64,000 nucleotides of DNA from Phaeosaccion multiseriatum. Its lineage: Eukaryota > Ochrophyta, other classes. Within the stretch, counting starts at the first letter, position 1. Every line of letters begins with the position of its first letter. The stretch lies in assembly GCA_965112735.1 (NCBI GenBank), contig OZ218963.1, forward strand, positions 992,001 through 1,056,000, read 5' to 3'. Below the pieces are notes generated by a model. It did no database searches. It had not been told where the DNA came from and worked only from the letters and a program-made list of their open reading frames with translations. Below, one piece after another: positions 1 to 12,230 of this stretch. The position numbers and the translations under genes were made by a program.

Positions 1-3000
1 GCATTCACTCACTCACTCACAAACGCACTCACTCACTCACTCACTCACTCACTCACTCACTCACTCACTCACTCACTCACTCACTCACTCACTCACTCAC
101 TCACTCACTCAGCCCCTCACTCACTCACTCACTCACTCACTCACTCACTCACTCACCCACTCACTCACTCACTCACTCACTCACTCACTCACTCACTCAC
201 TCACTCAGCCCCTCACTCAATAGCTCAATCCCTCAGGGAAAAGAAGAAAATCAAACACTCCCTCTCTCCCTTCCTCACTCACTCACACACTCACTCACTC
301 ACTCACACACTCACTCACCCACTCACTCACTTACTCACTCACTAGCTCACTCACTCACTCACTCGCTCGCTCACTCTATCCCACACTCACTTACACATTC
401 ACTCCCTCCCTCGCTCCCTCACTCACTCCCTCCCTCCCTCCCTCACTCACTCACTCACTCACGCACTCACTCACTCACTCACTCCCTCCCTCACTCGGCC
501 CCTCACTCATTAGCTCAATACCCACTACTAGTCACTCACTCACTCCCTCACTCACTCCCTCACTCGCTCCCTCCCTCCATCCCCCCTCAATCACACACTC
601 ACTCACACACTCCCTCCCTCCCTCCCTCACTCACTCACTCACTCACTCACTCACACACTCACTCACTTACTCCCTCACTCAGCCCCTCGCTCACTTTCTC
701 AATCACTCACTCACTCGCTCACTCACTCTATCCCACACTCACTCACACACTCACTCACTCACGCACTCACTCACACACTCAATTAATCCCTCACTCACAC
801 ACTCGCTCACTCGCTCACTCCCTCACGCGCTCCCTCACTCCCCCCCCTCTCTCACACACTCACTAAATCACTCCATCATAGTCATACGCAACCGATCTAA
901 GTACCGTCCTACACTCACTCTTACTCAGCCCCTCACTCACTAGATCAATCACTCACTCATTAGCTCGCTCACTCTCTCCATCCCACACACACTCACACAC
1001 TCACTCACTCACTCCCTCACTCACTAAAATAATCCCTCACTCACTCACTCACTCACTCAGGCACTCACTCACACACTCACTCACTCACTCACTAAGTCAG
1101 TCACTCACGCGCTCGCTCACTCACTCCCTCACTCACTCACTCACTCACTCCCTCACTCACTCACTCACTCACTCACTCACTCACTCACTCACTCACAAAA
1201 AAAAAGAACAATTACTCAGTCACTGGCTCGCTCACACTCTCCATCCCATACACACTCACTTACTCACTCACTCACCCACTCACTCACTCAATTATTCCCT
1301 CACTCACTCACTCACTCACTCACTCACTCACTCAATCACTCACTCACACACTCACTCACCCACTCACCCACTCACTCCGTCACTCCCTTACTCACTCACC
1401 CACTCACTTACTCCCTCCCTTCCTCCCTCCCTCCCTCACTCGATCACTCACTCACTCACTCCCTCCCTCCCTCCCTCACTCACTCACTCACTTACTCACT
1501 CACTCACTCACTCAATCACTCACTCACTCACTAATTCACTCACTCATTCACTCACTCACTCACTCACTCACCCACTCACTCACTCACCCACTCCCTCACT
1601 CACTCACTCACTCACTCACTCACTCACTCACTCCCTCACTCGGCCCCTCACTCATTAGCTCAATACCCACTACTAGTCACTCACTCACTCCCTCACTCAC
1701 TCCCTCACTCGCTCCCTCCCTCCATCCCCCCTCAATCACACACTCACTCACACACTCCCTCCCTCCCTCACTCACTCACTCACTCACTCACTCACACACT
1801 CACTCACTTACTCCCTCACTCAGCCCCTCGCTCACTTTCTCAATCACTCACTCACTCGCTCGCTCACTCTATCCCACACTCACTCACACACTCACTCACT
1901 CACGCACTCACTCACACACTCAATTAATCCCTCACTCACACACTCGCTCACTCGCTCACTCCCTCACGCGCTCCCTCACTCCCCCCCCTCTCTCACACAC
2001 TCACTAAATCACTCCATCATAGTCATAAGCAACCGATCTAAGTACCGTCCTACACTCACTCTTACTCAGCCCCTCACTCACTAGATCAATCACTCACTCA
2101 TTAGCTCGCTCACTCTCTCCATCCCACACACACTCACACACTCACTCACTCACTCACTCCCTCACTCACTAAAATAATCCCTCACTCACTCACTCACTCA
2201 CTCAGGCACTCACTCACACACTCACTCACTCACTCACTAAGTCAGTCACTCACTCACTCACTCACTCACTCCCTCACTCACTCACTCACTCACTCACTCA
2301 CTCACTCACAAAAAAAAAGAACAATTACTCAGTCACTGGCTCGCTCACACTCTCCATCCCATACACACTCACTTACTCACTCACTCACTCACTCACTCAA
2401 TTATTCCCTCACTCACTCACTCACTCACTCACTCACTCACTCAATCACTCACTCACACACTCACTCACCCACTCACCCACTCACTCCGTCACTCCCTTAC
2501 TCACTCACCCACTCACATACTCCCTCCCTTCCTCCCTCCCTCCCTCACTCGATCACTCACTCACTCACTCCCTCCCTCCCTCCCTCACTCACTCACTCAT
2601 TTACTCACTCACTCACTCACTCACTCACTCACTCACTCACTCATTCACTCACTCATTCACTCACTCACTCACTCACTCACCCACTCACTCACTCACCCAC
2701 TCACTCACTCACTCACTCACTCACTCACTCACTCACTCACTCACTCACTCACTCACTCACCCACTCACTCACTCACTCATTCACTCACTCACTCACTCAC
2801 TCACTCACTCACTCACTCACTCACTCACTCACTCACTCACTCACTCACTCACTCACTCACTCACTCACTCACGCACTCACTCAGTCACTCACACGCTCAC
2901 TCAATCAATCCCTCACTCGGCCCCTCACTCATTAGCGCCACCCCTCCCTCCCTCCCACCCTCTCTCATCCACTCACTCACACACTCACTCACTCACTTAC

Positions 3001-6000
3001 TCCCTTACTCAGCCCCTCGTTCACTAGCTCAATCGCTCACAATTTAATCACTCACTCACTCACTCACTCACTCACTCACTCACTCACTCGCTCACTCACT
3101 CACTCACTCACTCACTCACTCACTCACTCACTCACTCACCCACTCACTCACTCACTCACTCACTCACTCACTCACTCACTCACTCCCTCTCTCACTCACT
3201 CACTCACTTACTCACTCACTCACTCACTCACTCACTCACTCACTCACCCACTCACTCACTCACTCACTCACTCACTCACTCACTCACTCCCTCTCTCACT
3301 CACTCACTCACTTACTCACTCATTCACTCACTCACTCACTCACTCACTCACGCACTCACTCACTCACTCACACGCTCACTCAATCAATCCCTCACTCAGC
3401 CCCTCACTCATTAGCTCCATCCCTCCCTCCCAATATACTCACACACTCACTCACTCACTTACTCCCTTACTCAGCCCCTCGTTCACTAGCTCAATCACTT
3501 TTTCCATATTCACTCACTCACTCACTTACTCACTCGCATACTCACTCACTCACCCACTCACTCACTCACTCACTCACTCACTCACTCACTCACTCACTCA
3601 CTCACTCACTCACTAAGTCAGTCACTCACACGCTCGCTCACTCACCCCCATACTCAGCCCCTCACTCATAAGTTCAATCCCCCCCTCCCCCCCCCCCTCT
3701 CACCCACTCACTCACACACACACTCATTCATTTACTTCCATACTCAGCCCCTCACTCACTAGATCAATCACTCACTCACTGGCTCCCTCACTCTCTCTAT
3801 CCCACACACACTCACTCACTCACTCACTCACTCACTCACTCACTCACTCACTCACTCACTCACTCACTCACACACTCACTCACTCACTCACTCACTCACT
3901 CACTCACTCACTCACTCACTCACCCACTCACTCACTCACTCACTCACGCACTCACTCACTCACTCACTTACTCGCTCACTCACTCACTCGCTCACTCACT
4001 CACTCGCTCACTCACTCACTCGCTCACTCACTCACTCACTCACACACTCACTCACCCACTCACTCACCCACTCACTCGTCATTCCCTTACTCACTCACCC
4101 ACTCACTTACTCCCTCCCTTCCTCCCTCCCTCCCTCACTCACTCACTCACTCACTCAATCACGCACTCACTCACTCACTCAATCACTCACTCACTCACTC
4201 ACTCACTCACTCCCTCCCTCCCTCCCTCCCTCACTCACTCACTCACTCACTCGTTCGCTCACTCACTCACTCACTCACTCACACGCTCACTCGGTCACTC
4301 CCTCACTCAGCCCCTCACTCCTCACTCACCAGCTAAATCACTCACTCCCTCGCTCGCTCACTCCCTCCATTCCACACTCACTCACACACTCACATACTCA
4401 CTCACTCACTCACTCGCTCAACTAATCCCTCCCTCCCTCACTCACTCACTCACTCACTCGCTCAACTAATCCCTCCCTCCCTCACTCACTCACTCACTCA
4501 CTCACTCACCCACTCGCTCCCTCACACACTCACTCACCCACTCACTCACTTACTCACTCACTCACTCACTTATTTCCTCCCTTCCTCCCTCGCTCCCTCC
4601 CTCACTCACTCACTCACACACTCACTCACTCACTCACTCCATCACTCACCCACTCACCCCCTCACTCAGCCCCTCACTCCCTACCTCAGCCCCTCACTCA
4701 CTCACTCACTCACTCAAACACACACTCACTCACTCACTCACTCACTCACTCACTCACTCACTCACTAAGTCACTCACACGCTCACTCACTCACTCACTCA
4801 CTCACACGCTCACTCACTCACTCACTCACACGCTCACTCACTCACTCACTTATTCCCTCCCTGCTCCCTCACTCACTTACTCAATGACTCACTCACTCAC
4901 ACACTCACTTAATCACTCAGCCCCTCACTCAATAGCTCAATCGCTCACGAAGAAAGGAAGAGATGAACAGTCAGTGACCCACACGCTCATTCACTCACTC
5001 CCTCACTCACTCACTCACTCACTCACTCACTCACTCACTCACTCACTCACTCACTCACTCACTCACTCACTCACTCACTTACTCACTCACTCACTCACTC
5101 ACTCACTCACTCACTCACGCACCTACTCACTCACTCACTCACTCACTCACTCACTCCCCCACTCAGCCCCTCATCCAGTAGCTCAATACCTCCCTCCCTC
5201 CCTCGCTCCCTCTCTCACCCACTCACTCACTAAGTCAGTCACTCACTTACTCCCGTACTCAGCCCCTCACTCACTAGCTCACTCGCTCACTCACTCACCC
5301 ACTCACTCTCTCCTTCCCAAACTCACTCCATCACTCACTCACTCACTCACTCACTCACTCACTCACTCACTCACTCACTCATTCACTCACTCACTCACTC
5401 ACTCACTCACTCCCTCCCTCACTCACTCACTCACTCACTCACTCACTCACCCACTCACTTACCCACTCACTCCGTCACTCCCTCACTCACTCACTCACTT
5501 ACTCACATATTTCCTCCCTTCCCACCTCGCTCCCTCCCTCACTCACTCACTGACTCACTGAATCACACACTCACTCACTCACTCCCTCACTCCCTCACTC
5601 AGCCCCTCACTCATTAGCTCAGCCCCTCACTCACTCACTCACTCACTCACATACTCACCCACTCACTCAGTCAGTCAGTCACTCACTCACTCACTCACTC
5701 ACTCACTCCCTTACTCACTCAATCACTCACTCACTCGCTCGCTCACTTTCTCAATCCCACACTCACTTACACACTCACACACTCGCTCACTCAATCCCTC
5801 ACTCACTCACTCACTCACTCACTCACTCACTCACTCACTCACCCACTTACTAGCTCGGTCGCATACTCCATCCCACACTCACTTACACACTCACTTACTC
5901 ACGGACTCACTGACTCACTCACTCAATCCCTCACTCAGTCACTCACTCATTCACTCACTCACCCACTTACTCATCCACTCACTCACTCACTCCACTCACT

Positions 6001-8700
6001 CACCCACTCACCCACTTACTCATCCACTCACTCACTCACCCACTCACTTACCCACTCACTCCGTCACTCCGTCACTCACTCACTCACTCACTTATTCCCT
6101 CCCTTCCTCCCTCGCTCCCTCCCTCCCTCACTCACTAATTCACTCACTCACACACTCACTCCCTCACTCCCTCACTCCCTCACTCCCTCACTCACTCACT
6201 CACTCACTCACTCACTCACTCACTCACTCACTCACTCACTCACTCACTCACTCACTCACTCACTCACTCACTCACTCACTCACTCACTCACTCACTCACT
6301 CACTAGCTCGGTCGCATACTCCAACCCACACTCACTTACACACTCACTTACTCACTGACTCACTGACTCACTCACTCAATCCCTCACTCAGTCACTCACT
6401 CATTCACTCACTCACCCACTTACTCATCCACCCACTCACTCACTCCACTCACTCACTCACTCACTCACTCACTCACTCACTCACTCACTCACTCACTCAC
6501 TCACTCACTCATTCACTCACTCACCCACTTACTCATCCACTCACTCACTCACTCACTCACTCACTCACTCACTCACTCACTCACTCACTCACATGCTTCC
6601 TCCCTTCCTTCCTCGCTCCCTCTCTCACTCACTTACACACTCACTCACTCTCTCACTCACTCACTCACTCCCTCACTCAGCCCCTCACACAGCCCCTCAC
6701 TCATTAGCTCAGCCCCTCACTCACTCACTCACACACACACTCACTCACTCACTCACTCACTCACACGCTCACTCACTCACTCCCTCACTCAGCCCCTCAC
6801 CCATTAGCTCTATCCCTCTCTCACTCACTCACTTACTCACTCACACACTCGCTCACTCACTCACTCACTCACTCACTCACTCACTCACTCACTTACTCAA
6901 CCATTCAGTCACTCACTCACACGCTCACTCCCTAACTCCCTCACTCCGCCCCTCACTCATTAGCTTAATCCCTCACTCACTCACTCACTCACTCACTCAC
7001 TCACTCACTCACTCACTCACTCACTCACTCACTCACTCACTCACTCACTCACTCACTCACTCACTCACTCACTCACTCACTCACTCTCTCACTCACTCAC
7101 TCACTCACTCACTCACTCACTCGATCACTCACTTACTTACTCATTCACTCACTCACTCACACGCTCACTCACTAACTCCCTCACTCAGCCCCTCACTCAT
7201 TACCTCCCTCCCTCCCTCCCTCCCTCCCTCCCTCCCTCTCTCACCCACTCACTCACCAAGTCAGTCACTCACTTACTCCCTTACTCAGCCCCTCACTCAC
7301 TAGCTCAATCGCTCACTCACTTGCTCGCTCACTCTCTCCTTCCCAAACTCACTCAATCACTCACTCACTCACTCAGTCACTCACTCAATTAATCCCTCAC
7401 TCACTAATTCACTCACTCACTCACTCACACATTCAATCACACACTCACTCACCCACTCACTCACCCACTCACTCCGTCACTCCCTCCCTCACTCACTCAC
7501 TCACTTATTCCCTCCCTTCCTCACTCGCTCGCTCCCTCACTCACTCACTGACTCACTCACTCGCACACTCACTTACTCACTCCCTTACTCCCTCACTCAG
7601 CCCCTCACTCAGCCCCTCACTCAGTAGCTCAGCCCCTCACTCACACACTCACTCACTCACTCACTCACTCACTCAATCACTCACTCACTCACTCACTCAC
7701 TCACTCACTCACTCACTCACTCACTCACACACTCAATCACACACTCACTCCCTCACTACCTCACTCACTCACTCACTCACTCACTCACTCACTCAGTCAC
7801 TCACACGCTCACTCACTCACTCTCTCACCCAGCCCCTCACTCCTCACTCACTAGCTCAATCACTCACTCACTCGCTCGCTCACTCTCTCCTTCCCACACT
7901 CACTCACACACTCACTCACTCACTCACTCACTCAATTTATCCCTCACTCGCTCATTCACTCACTCACTCACTCACTCACTCAATTTATCCCTCACTCGCT
8001 CATTCACTCACTCACTCACTCACACACTCACTCACACACTCACTCACACACTCACTCACACACTCACTCACCCATTCACTCCGCCACTCCCTCACTCACT
8101 CACTCACTCACTCACTCACTCACTTACTTATTCCCTCCCCTCCTTCCTCGCTCCCTCGCTCCCTCCCTCTCTCACTCACACACTCACTCACTCACTCACT
8201 CACTCACTCATTCCCTCACTCACTCACTCACTCACTCATTAGCTCAGCCCCTCACTCACTCACTCACTCACTCACTCACTCACTCACTCACTCACTCACT
8301 CACTCACTCACTCACTCACACACTCGCTCACTCACTCACTCACTTACACACTCACTCAGTCAGTCACTCACACACTCACTCACCCATTCACTCCGCCACT
8401 CCCTCACTCACTCACTCACTCACTCACTTACTTATTCCCTCCCCTCCTTCCTCGCTCCCTCGCTCCCTCCCTCTCTCACTCACACACTCACTCACTCACT
8501 CACTCACTCACTCACTCATTCCCTCACTCAGCCCCTCACTCATTAGATCAATCCCTCACTCACTCACTCACTCACTCACTCACTCACTCACTCACTCACT
8601 CACGCACTCACTCACACACTCACTCACACACTCGCTCACTCACTCACTCACTCACTCACTCAATCACGCACTCACTCAAACACTCACTCATTCGCTCACT
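1..8700. repeat. Degenerate (CACT)n / (ACTC)n tetranucleotide array
   Basis: About 8.7 kb is dominated by CACT units, broken by CCCT, CACA, CGCT and short recurring blocks such as an AGCCCCTCACTCATTAGCTC-like phrase that appears many times. Long open frames here read as Thr-His-Ser-Leu repeats only because the unit is four bases and lacks stops; there is no gene structure. No telomere unit (TTAGGG or TTTAGGG type) is present. Confidence 0.97.
485..2770. repeat. About 1.14-kb tandem duplication inside the CACT array
   Basis: The block beginning near 491 recurs near 1634, about 1.14 kb downstream, with the same order of non-CACT landmarks. These are a CACTACTAGTCACTC phrase, an AATTAATCCC phrase, the CCGATCTAAGTACCGTCC motif and an A-rich AAAAAAAGAACAATTACTC phrase. 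Copies differ mainly by a few CACT units and single bases, so this is a segmental duplication within the array rather than chance similarity. Confidence 0.85.
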
Positions 8701-8708
8701 CTCTCTCT

Positions 8709-8872
8709 ATCGATGTTGACACTGGATATCGATCTCTACATCGCTGGTACATGTCCGTTCACTTGGTACTCCTTTATTAAACCTTACGACTCTTATGTAG
8801 CTAATAAGACGCTTTTCCATAACCCGTGCAAGTACGGCATTGATCTCTGGGAGAGAGATATCCCAACACACT
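8709..8872. other. Non-repetitive island in the CACT array with weak fold-back potential
   Basis: About 160 bp of ordinary-complexity sequence sits between CACT tracts. Its two ends can pair imperfectly: GGATATC near 8724 pairs with GATATCC near 8857, followed by further interrupted complementarity inward. I see no ORF. It may be a decayed version of the hairpin islands just downstream, or an unrelated insertion. Confidence 0.45.
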
Positions 8873-8887
8873 CACTCACTCATTAAC

Positions 8888-8945
8888 TGTGCTAGGCGCA
8901 ATACTAGAGGTTCAGGATAATTTGACGTTATCTGAGCCTAGCACA
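8888..8945. ncRNA. Hairpin island 1 (candidate small-RNA precursor)
   Basis: A perfect 10-bp stem, TGTGCTAGGC at 8888-8897 pairing with 8936-8945, closes an approximately 58-nt foldback. An inner stem (GATAA 8916-8920 with TTATC 8928-8932) lies inside it. The island is flanked directly by CACT repeats on both sides. The transcribed strand is unknown. Evidence is structural only. Confidence 0.4.
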
Positions 8946-9170
8946 TAACTCACTCACTCTCACTCACTCCCTCACCCACTCACTCGCTCGCTCACTCACT
9001 CACTCACACATTCACTCGCTCGCTCACTCACTCACTCACACACTCCCCCACTCCCCCACTCACTCACTGACAAACTCACTCACACACTCACGCACTCACT
9101 CACTCACGCACTCACTCACTCACTCACTCGCTCACTAACTCCCGCTCACTCACTCACTAAATCACTCCCT

Positions 9171-9214
9171 CATAGTCATAAGCAACCGATCTAAGTATAC
9201 CGTCCTACACTCAC
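9171..9214 (+). repeat. Conserved ~40-bp motif recurring in the CACT array
   Basis: A non-CACT phrase centred on AAGCAACCGATCTAAGTA and followed by CCGTCCTACACTCAC occurs at about 876-918, 2017-2058 and 9171-9214. A more diverged copy lies at 9639-9686. The first two are explained by the 1.14-kb duplication. The last two are kilobases away and independently placed. The third copy carries two extra bases after AAGTA. Its function is unknown. Confidence 0.8.
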
Positions 9215-9327
9215 TTACTCACTCAGTCACGCACGCATGCCCAAACGCAATCGCTCACTCATTCAATCACCACTTACTCACTCACTCACTCACTCACTCA
9301 CTCACTAACTCGCTAACTCACTCACTT

Positions 9328-9413
9328 GTTAGAAGTCGTGCTTTTGTTAGACTGAACCTACCCTCTGAATTCAGACCGGGAGGTATCAGTCTAGCAAAAG
9401 CACGACTTTTAAC
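9328..9413. ncRNA. Hairpin island 2: 28-bp stem, pre-miRNA-like foldback
   Basis: Positions 9328-9355 pair with 9386-9413 over 28 bp. The only two departures from Watson-Crick pairing on the + strand are G:U and U:G, so the RNA would be fully paired. The structure continues inward with ACCT/AGGT (9356-9359 with 9381-9384) and CCC/GGG. A 12-bp palindrome, TCTGAATTCAGA, lies at 9364-9375. At 86 nt the size matches a miRNA precursor. The two wobble changes favour + strand transcription, since on the - strand the same sites would be A:C mismatches. No expression evidence is available. Confidence 0.5.
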
Positions 9414-9710
9414 ACACTAACTCACTCACTCACACACTCACTCACTCACTCACTCACTCACTCACTCACTCACTCGCTCGCTCACTCACACACACACTCA
9501 CACACTCACTCACTCACTCGCCCACTCCCTCTATCTCATACTCACTCACAGACTCACGCACTCACTCACCCACTGACTCCCTCCCTCGCTAACTCACACG
9601 CCCACTCACTTACTGACTCACTCACTGAACGACTCCCTCATAGTGTCATTAGATACCGATCCAAAAACCGTCCTCAGCACACTTACTCACTCAGTAACCA
9701 CGCATGTCCG

Positions 9711-9751
9711 CTGCTTCAGCAGCGAAGCCACGGAAGTTCTGTTCTCGCGGC
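9711..9751 (-). repeat. Reverse-complement fragment of the satellite-spacer end
   Basis: About 40 bp here is the reverse complement of 35527-35567, the end of the diverged satellite spacer, with the shared core GCAGCGAAGCCACGGAAG. A related but less similar sequence ends each of the three young spacers near 19085-19120. It lies immediately outside the left arm of hairpin island 3. Confidence 0.75.
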
Positions 9752-9756
9752 ATGGA

Positions 9757-9856
9757 AGCCTAGACTTGAGTTGGCTCGGGATTATAGCTCAAGGGTACAG
9801 TTTCTATCTAAACCTGAAAGATGAGATATAATCCCGAGCCAACTCAAGTCTAGGCT
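9757..9856. ncRNA. Hairpin island 3: 30-bp perfect stem overlapping the end of a coding relic
   Basis: Positions 9757-9786 are perfectly complementary to 9827-9856. The stem extends inward through CTCA/TGAG (9788-9791 with 9822-9825) after one mismatch, leaving a roughly 30-nt loop. The right arm is part of the minus-strand open frame ending at 9804, so the left arm looks like an inverted copy of that coding end. Inverted duplication of target-gene sequence is an established route to new miRNA loci. The role here is inference. Confidence 0.5.
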
Positions 9857-10545
9857 CCCACGTTCTCCTTCTCCTCCTCGACTCCGCTGTCGTTGTGGGT
9901 GTCGTCGGAGGGGTTGCTGTTGTTGTGTTGTCGCTCGATGCGCGGTGGATTTCCCCGTCGGAATAGGTGTACGAATACACGCTGGGTGTAGAGGGGGTCG
10001 GCGAGTCCGGGCGGTTGATGAGCGGGCGGGTGATGCCGTTAGCGACGTCGGTGTCGGTGTCGTAGGCGAATGTGTAAGCTTGACCCAAGGGTGGTGTTGG
10101 TGCTCGACGGCGCGGGTGCCGGCGGACGCGCTGTGTCAATGCCAAATCGTCCGAGTCGGGGTCTTCGTCGTCACTGGTCGCTTCCAGGCGTCGTTTGTTG
10201 TCCGACTCGATGTTTGTGTTCCGGGTGGTATGTGAGTACCGGTGGTTATCGGTCTCCAGTATCGAGCGGCAGTGGAGGCCGCGTACTCGCGAAAGGCAAT
10301 TAAGCAGTACTTGTCCTGCTCGCTGTGCCTTATTGTTAGCGGAAACGCAGGCGTTGCTTGCACGTTCCGCGTCTGATATGGCCGAGTCGAGGTCCTCGTT
10401 AATGAGGCGGGCTTCGGCGTGATGCGTCTCCTCAGCCGCTTTCTGGTGAGACTCGACTTCAATGATGCGTAACGCTTGTTGGATGGTGGTAACTGTTGCC
10501 GCCAGAGCGTGGGCCTCGCCGTGATAAGGTGTGCCGATCTCAATG
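9804..10545 (-). pseudogene. Minus-strand coding relic, 5' end cut by a transposon
   Basis: One minus-strand frame is open from the transposon junction at 10545 down to a stop at 9804 (about 246 codons, no stop). It has plausible protein composition. A charged helical part (EVESHQKAAEETHHAEARL, then NEDLDSAISDAERASNA) is followed by an acidic stretch (TSDDEDPDSDDLA), an Arg-rich stretch and a Ser/Thr/Pro-rich tail. There is no start codon at the 5' end because the TIR element begins exactly there. Across the element, the flank after the second target duplication continues the frame for about 10 codons before a stop, so an exon or intron boundary may lie there. The family is not recognised. 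Other ORFs over this interval are shadow frames. Confidence 0.45.
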
Positions 10546-10811
10546 TCGGCCCCAGACTGGCCTAGACGCCTAGGCCTATTTTTGGCGCAGCCCCCCCGGC
10601 CTAGGCCTATCGACCCTGGACAAGATTACGGTGTGCGCCGGGACCGCAATCAGTAATCAGCCCCAAGCTGGCGCATAATCAGTACTCAGGCCGGCTGATC
10701 ACCCGCTGTAAGCAACCAGGCCGGCTGTCTACGGCTGGTGCCGGTCATAATCAGTAACAAGGCCGGCTGCGACGGCCGTAATCAGTACTCAGATAATCTT
10801 GTCCAGGGTCG

Positions 10812-12230
10812 ACTCCCTCCCTTCCTCCCTTCCTCCCTTCCTCCCTCCCTCCCTCCCTCCCTCCCTCCCTCCCTCCCTCCCTCCCTCCCTCCCTCCCTCC
10901 CTCCCTCCCTCCCTCCCTCCCTCCCTCCCTCCCTCCCTCCCTCCCTCCCTCCCTCCCTCCCTCCCTCCCTCCCTCCCTCCCTCCCTCCCTCCCTCCCTCC
11001 CTCCCTCCCTCCCTCCCTCCCTCCCTCCCTCCCTCCCTCCCTCCCTCCCTCCCTCCCTCCCTCCCTCCCTCCCTCCCTCCCTCCCTCCCTCCCTCCCTCC
11101 CTCCCTCCCTCCCTCCCTCCCTCCCTCCCTCCCTCCCTCCCTCCCTCCCTCCCTCCCTCCCTCCCTCCCTCCCTCCCTCCCTCCCTCCCTCCCTCCCTCC
11201 CTCCCTCCCTCCCTCCCTCCCTCCCTCCCTCCCTCCCTCCCTCCCTCCCTCCCTCCCTCCCTCCCTCCCTCCCTCCCTCCCTCCCTCCCTCCCTCCCTCC
11301 CTCCCTCCCTCCCTCCCTCCCTCCCTCCCTCCCTCTATCCCTCCTCCCTCCCTCCCTCCCTCCCTCCCTCCCCTCCCTCCGCCCTCCCTCCCTCCCTATC
11401 CCTCCCGCCCTCCCTCCCTCCCTCCCTCCCTCCCTCCCTCCCTCCCTCCCTCCCTCCCTCCCTCCCTCCCTCCCTCCCTCCCTCCCTCCCTCCCTCCCTC
11501 CCTCCCTCCCTCCCTCCCTCCCTCCCTCCCTCCCTCCCTCCCTCCCTCCCTCCCTCCCTCCCTCCCTCCCTCCCTCCCTCCCTCCCTCCCTCCCTCCCTC
11601 CCTCCCTCCCTCCCTCCCTCCCTCCCTCCCTCCCTCCCTCCCTCCCTCCCTCCCTCCCTCCCTCCCTCCCTCCCTCCCTCCCTCCCTCCCTCCCTCCCTC
11701 CCTCCCTCCCTCCCTCCCTCCCTCCCTCCCTCCCTCCCTCCCTCCCTCCCTCCCTCCCTCCCTCCCTCCGTCCCTCCCTCGCTCCCTCCCTCCCTCCCTC
11801 CCTCCCTCCCTCCCTCCCTCCCTCCCTCCCTCCCTCCCTCCCTCCCTCCCTCCCTCCCTCCCTCCCTCCCTCCCTCCCTCCCTCTATCCCACTATCCCTC
11901 CGCCCTCCCTCCCTCCCACCCTCCCGCCCTCCCTCCCTCCCTCCCTCCCTCCCTCCCTCCCTCCCTCTCTCCCTCCCTCCTTCCCTCCCTCCCTCCCTCG
12001 CTGCCTCCCTCCCTCCCTCCCTCCCTCCCTCCCTCCCTCCCTCCCTCCCTCCCTCCCTCCCTCCCTCCCTCCCTCCTCGTATCCGTCTATTGTTATTGGG
12101 ATGCCTTATATCGTAACATCTATCCCACTGTCCCTCCCTCCCTCCCTCGCTCCCTCCCTCCCTCCCTCCCTCCGCCCCTCCCTCCGCCCCTCCCTCTATC
12201 CCTCCCTCCCTCCCTCTATCCCGCTATTCC
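10812..12230 (+). repeat. (CCCT)n array
   Basis: Nearly pure CCCT runs, with interruptions near 11333-11400 and 11884-11930. A unique 60-bp island, 12076-12130, contains GTCTATTGTTATTGGGATGC and is repeated at 50627-50684. The Pro-Pro-Ser-Leu open frames are artefacts of a stop-free tetranucleotide. The complementary strand is (GGGA)n, a G-quadruplex-type sequence. Confidence 0.97.

Larger units (their letters stand above)
8873..9640. repeat. Continuation of the CACT array around the hairpin islands
   Basis: CACT-family repeats separate the foldback islands, with CTCG and CCCA variants. No gene is visible. After about 9640 the sequence becomes ordinary complexity. Confidence 0.9.

Noticed and set aside
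4884-7303. Long Thr-His-Ser-Leu open frames
   Set aside because: They are translations of stop-free CACT repeats, with no gene structure around them.
1-9640. Telomere or subtelomere repeat
   Set aside because: CACT and CCCT units do not match known telomere repeats, and genes continue on the far side. A subtelomeric location remains possible but is not shown.
10136-10543. 135-codon minus-strand ORF with its own Met
   Set aside because: It is a shadow of another minus-strand frame with better protein composition that runs through to 9804.
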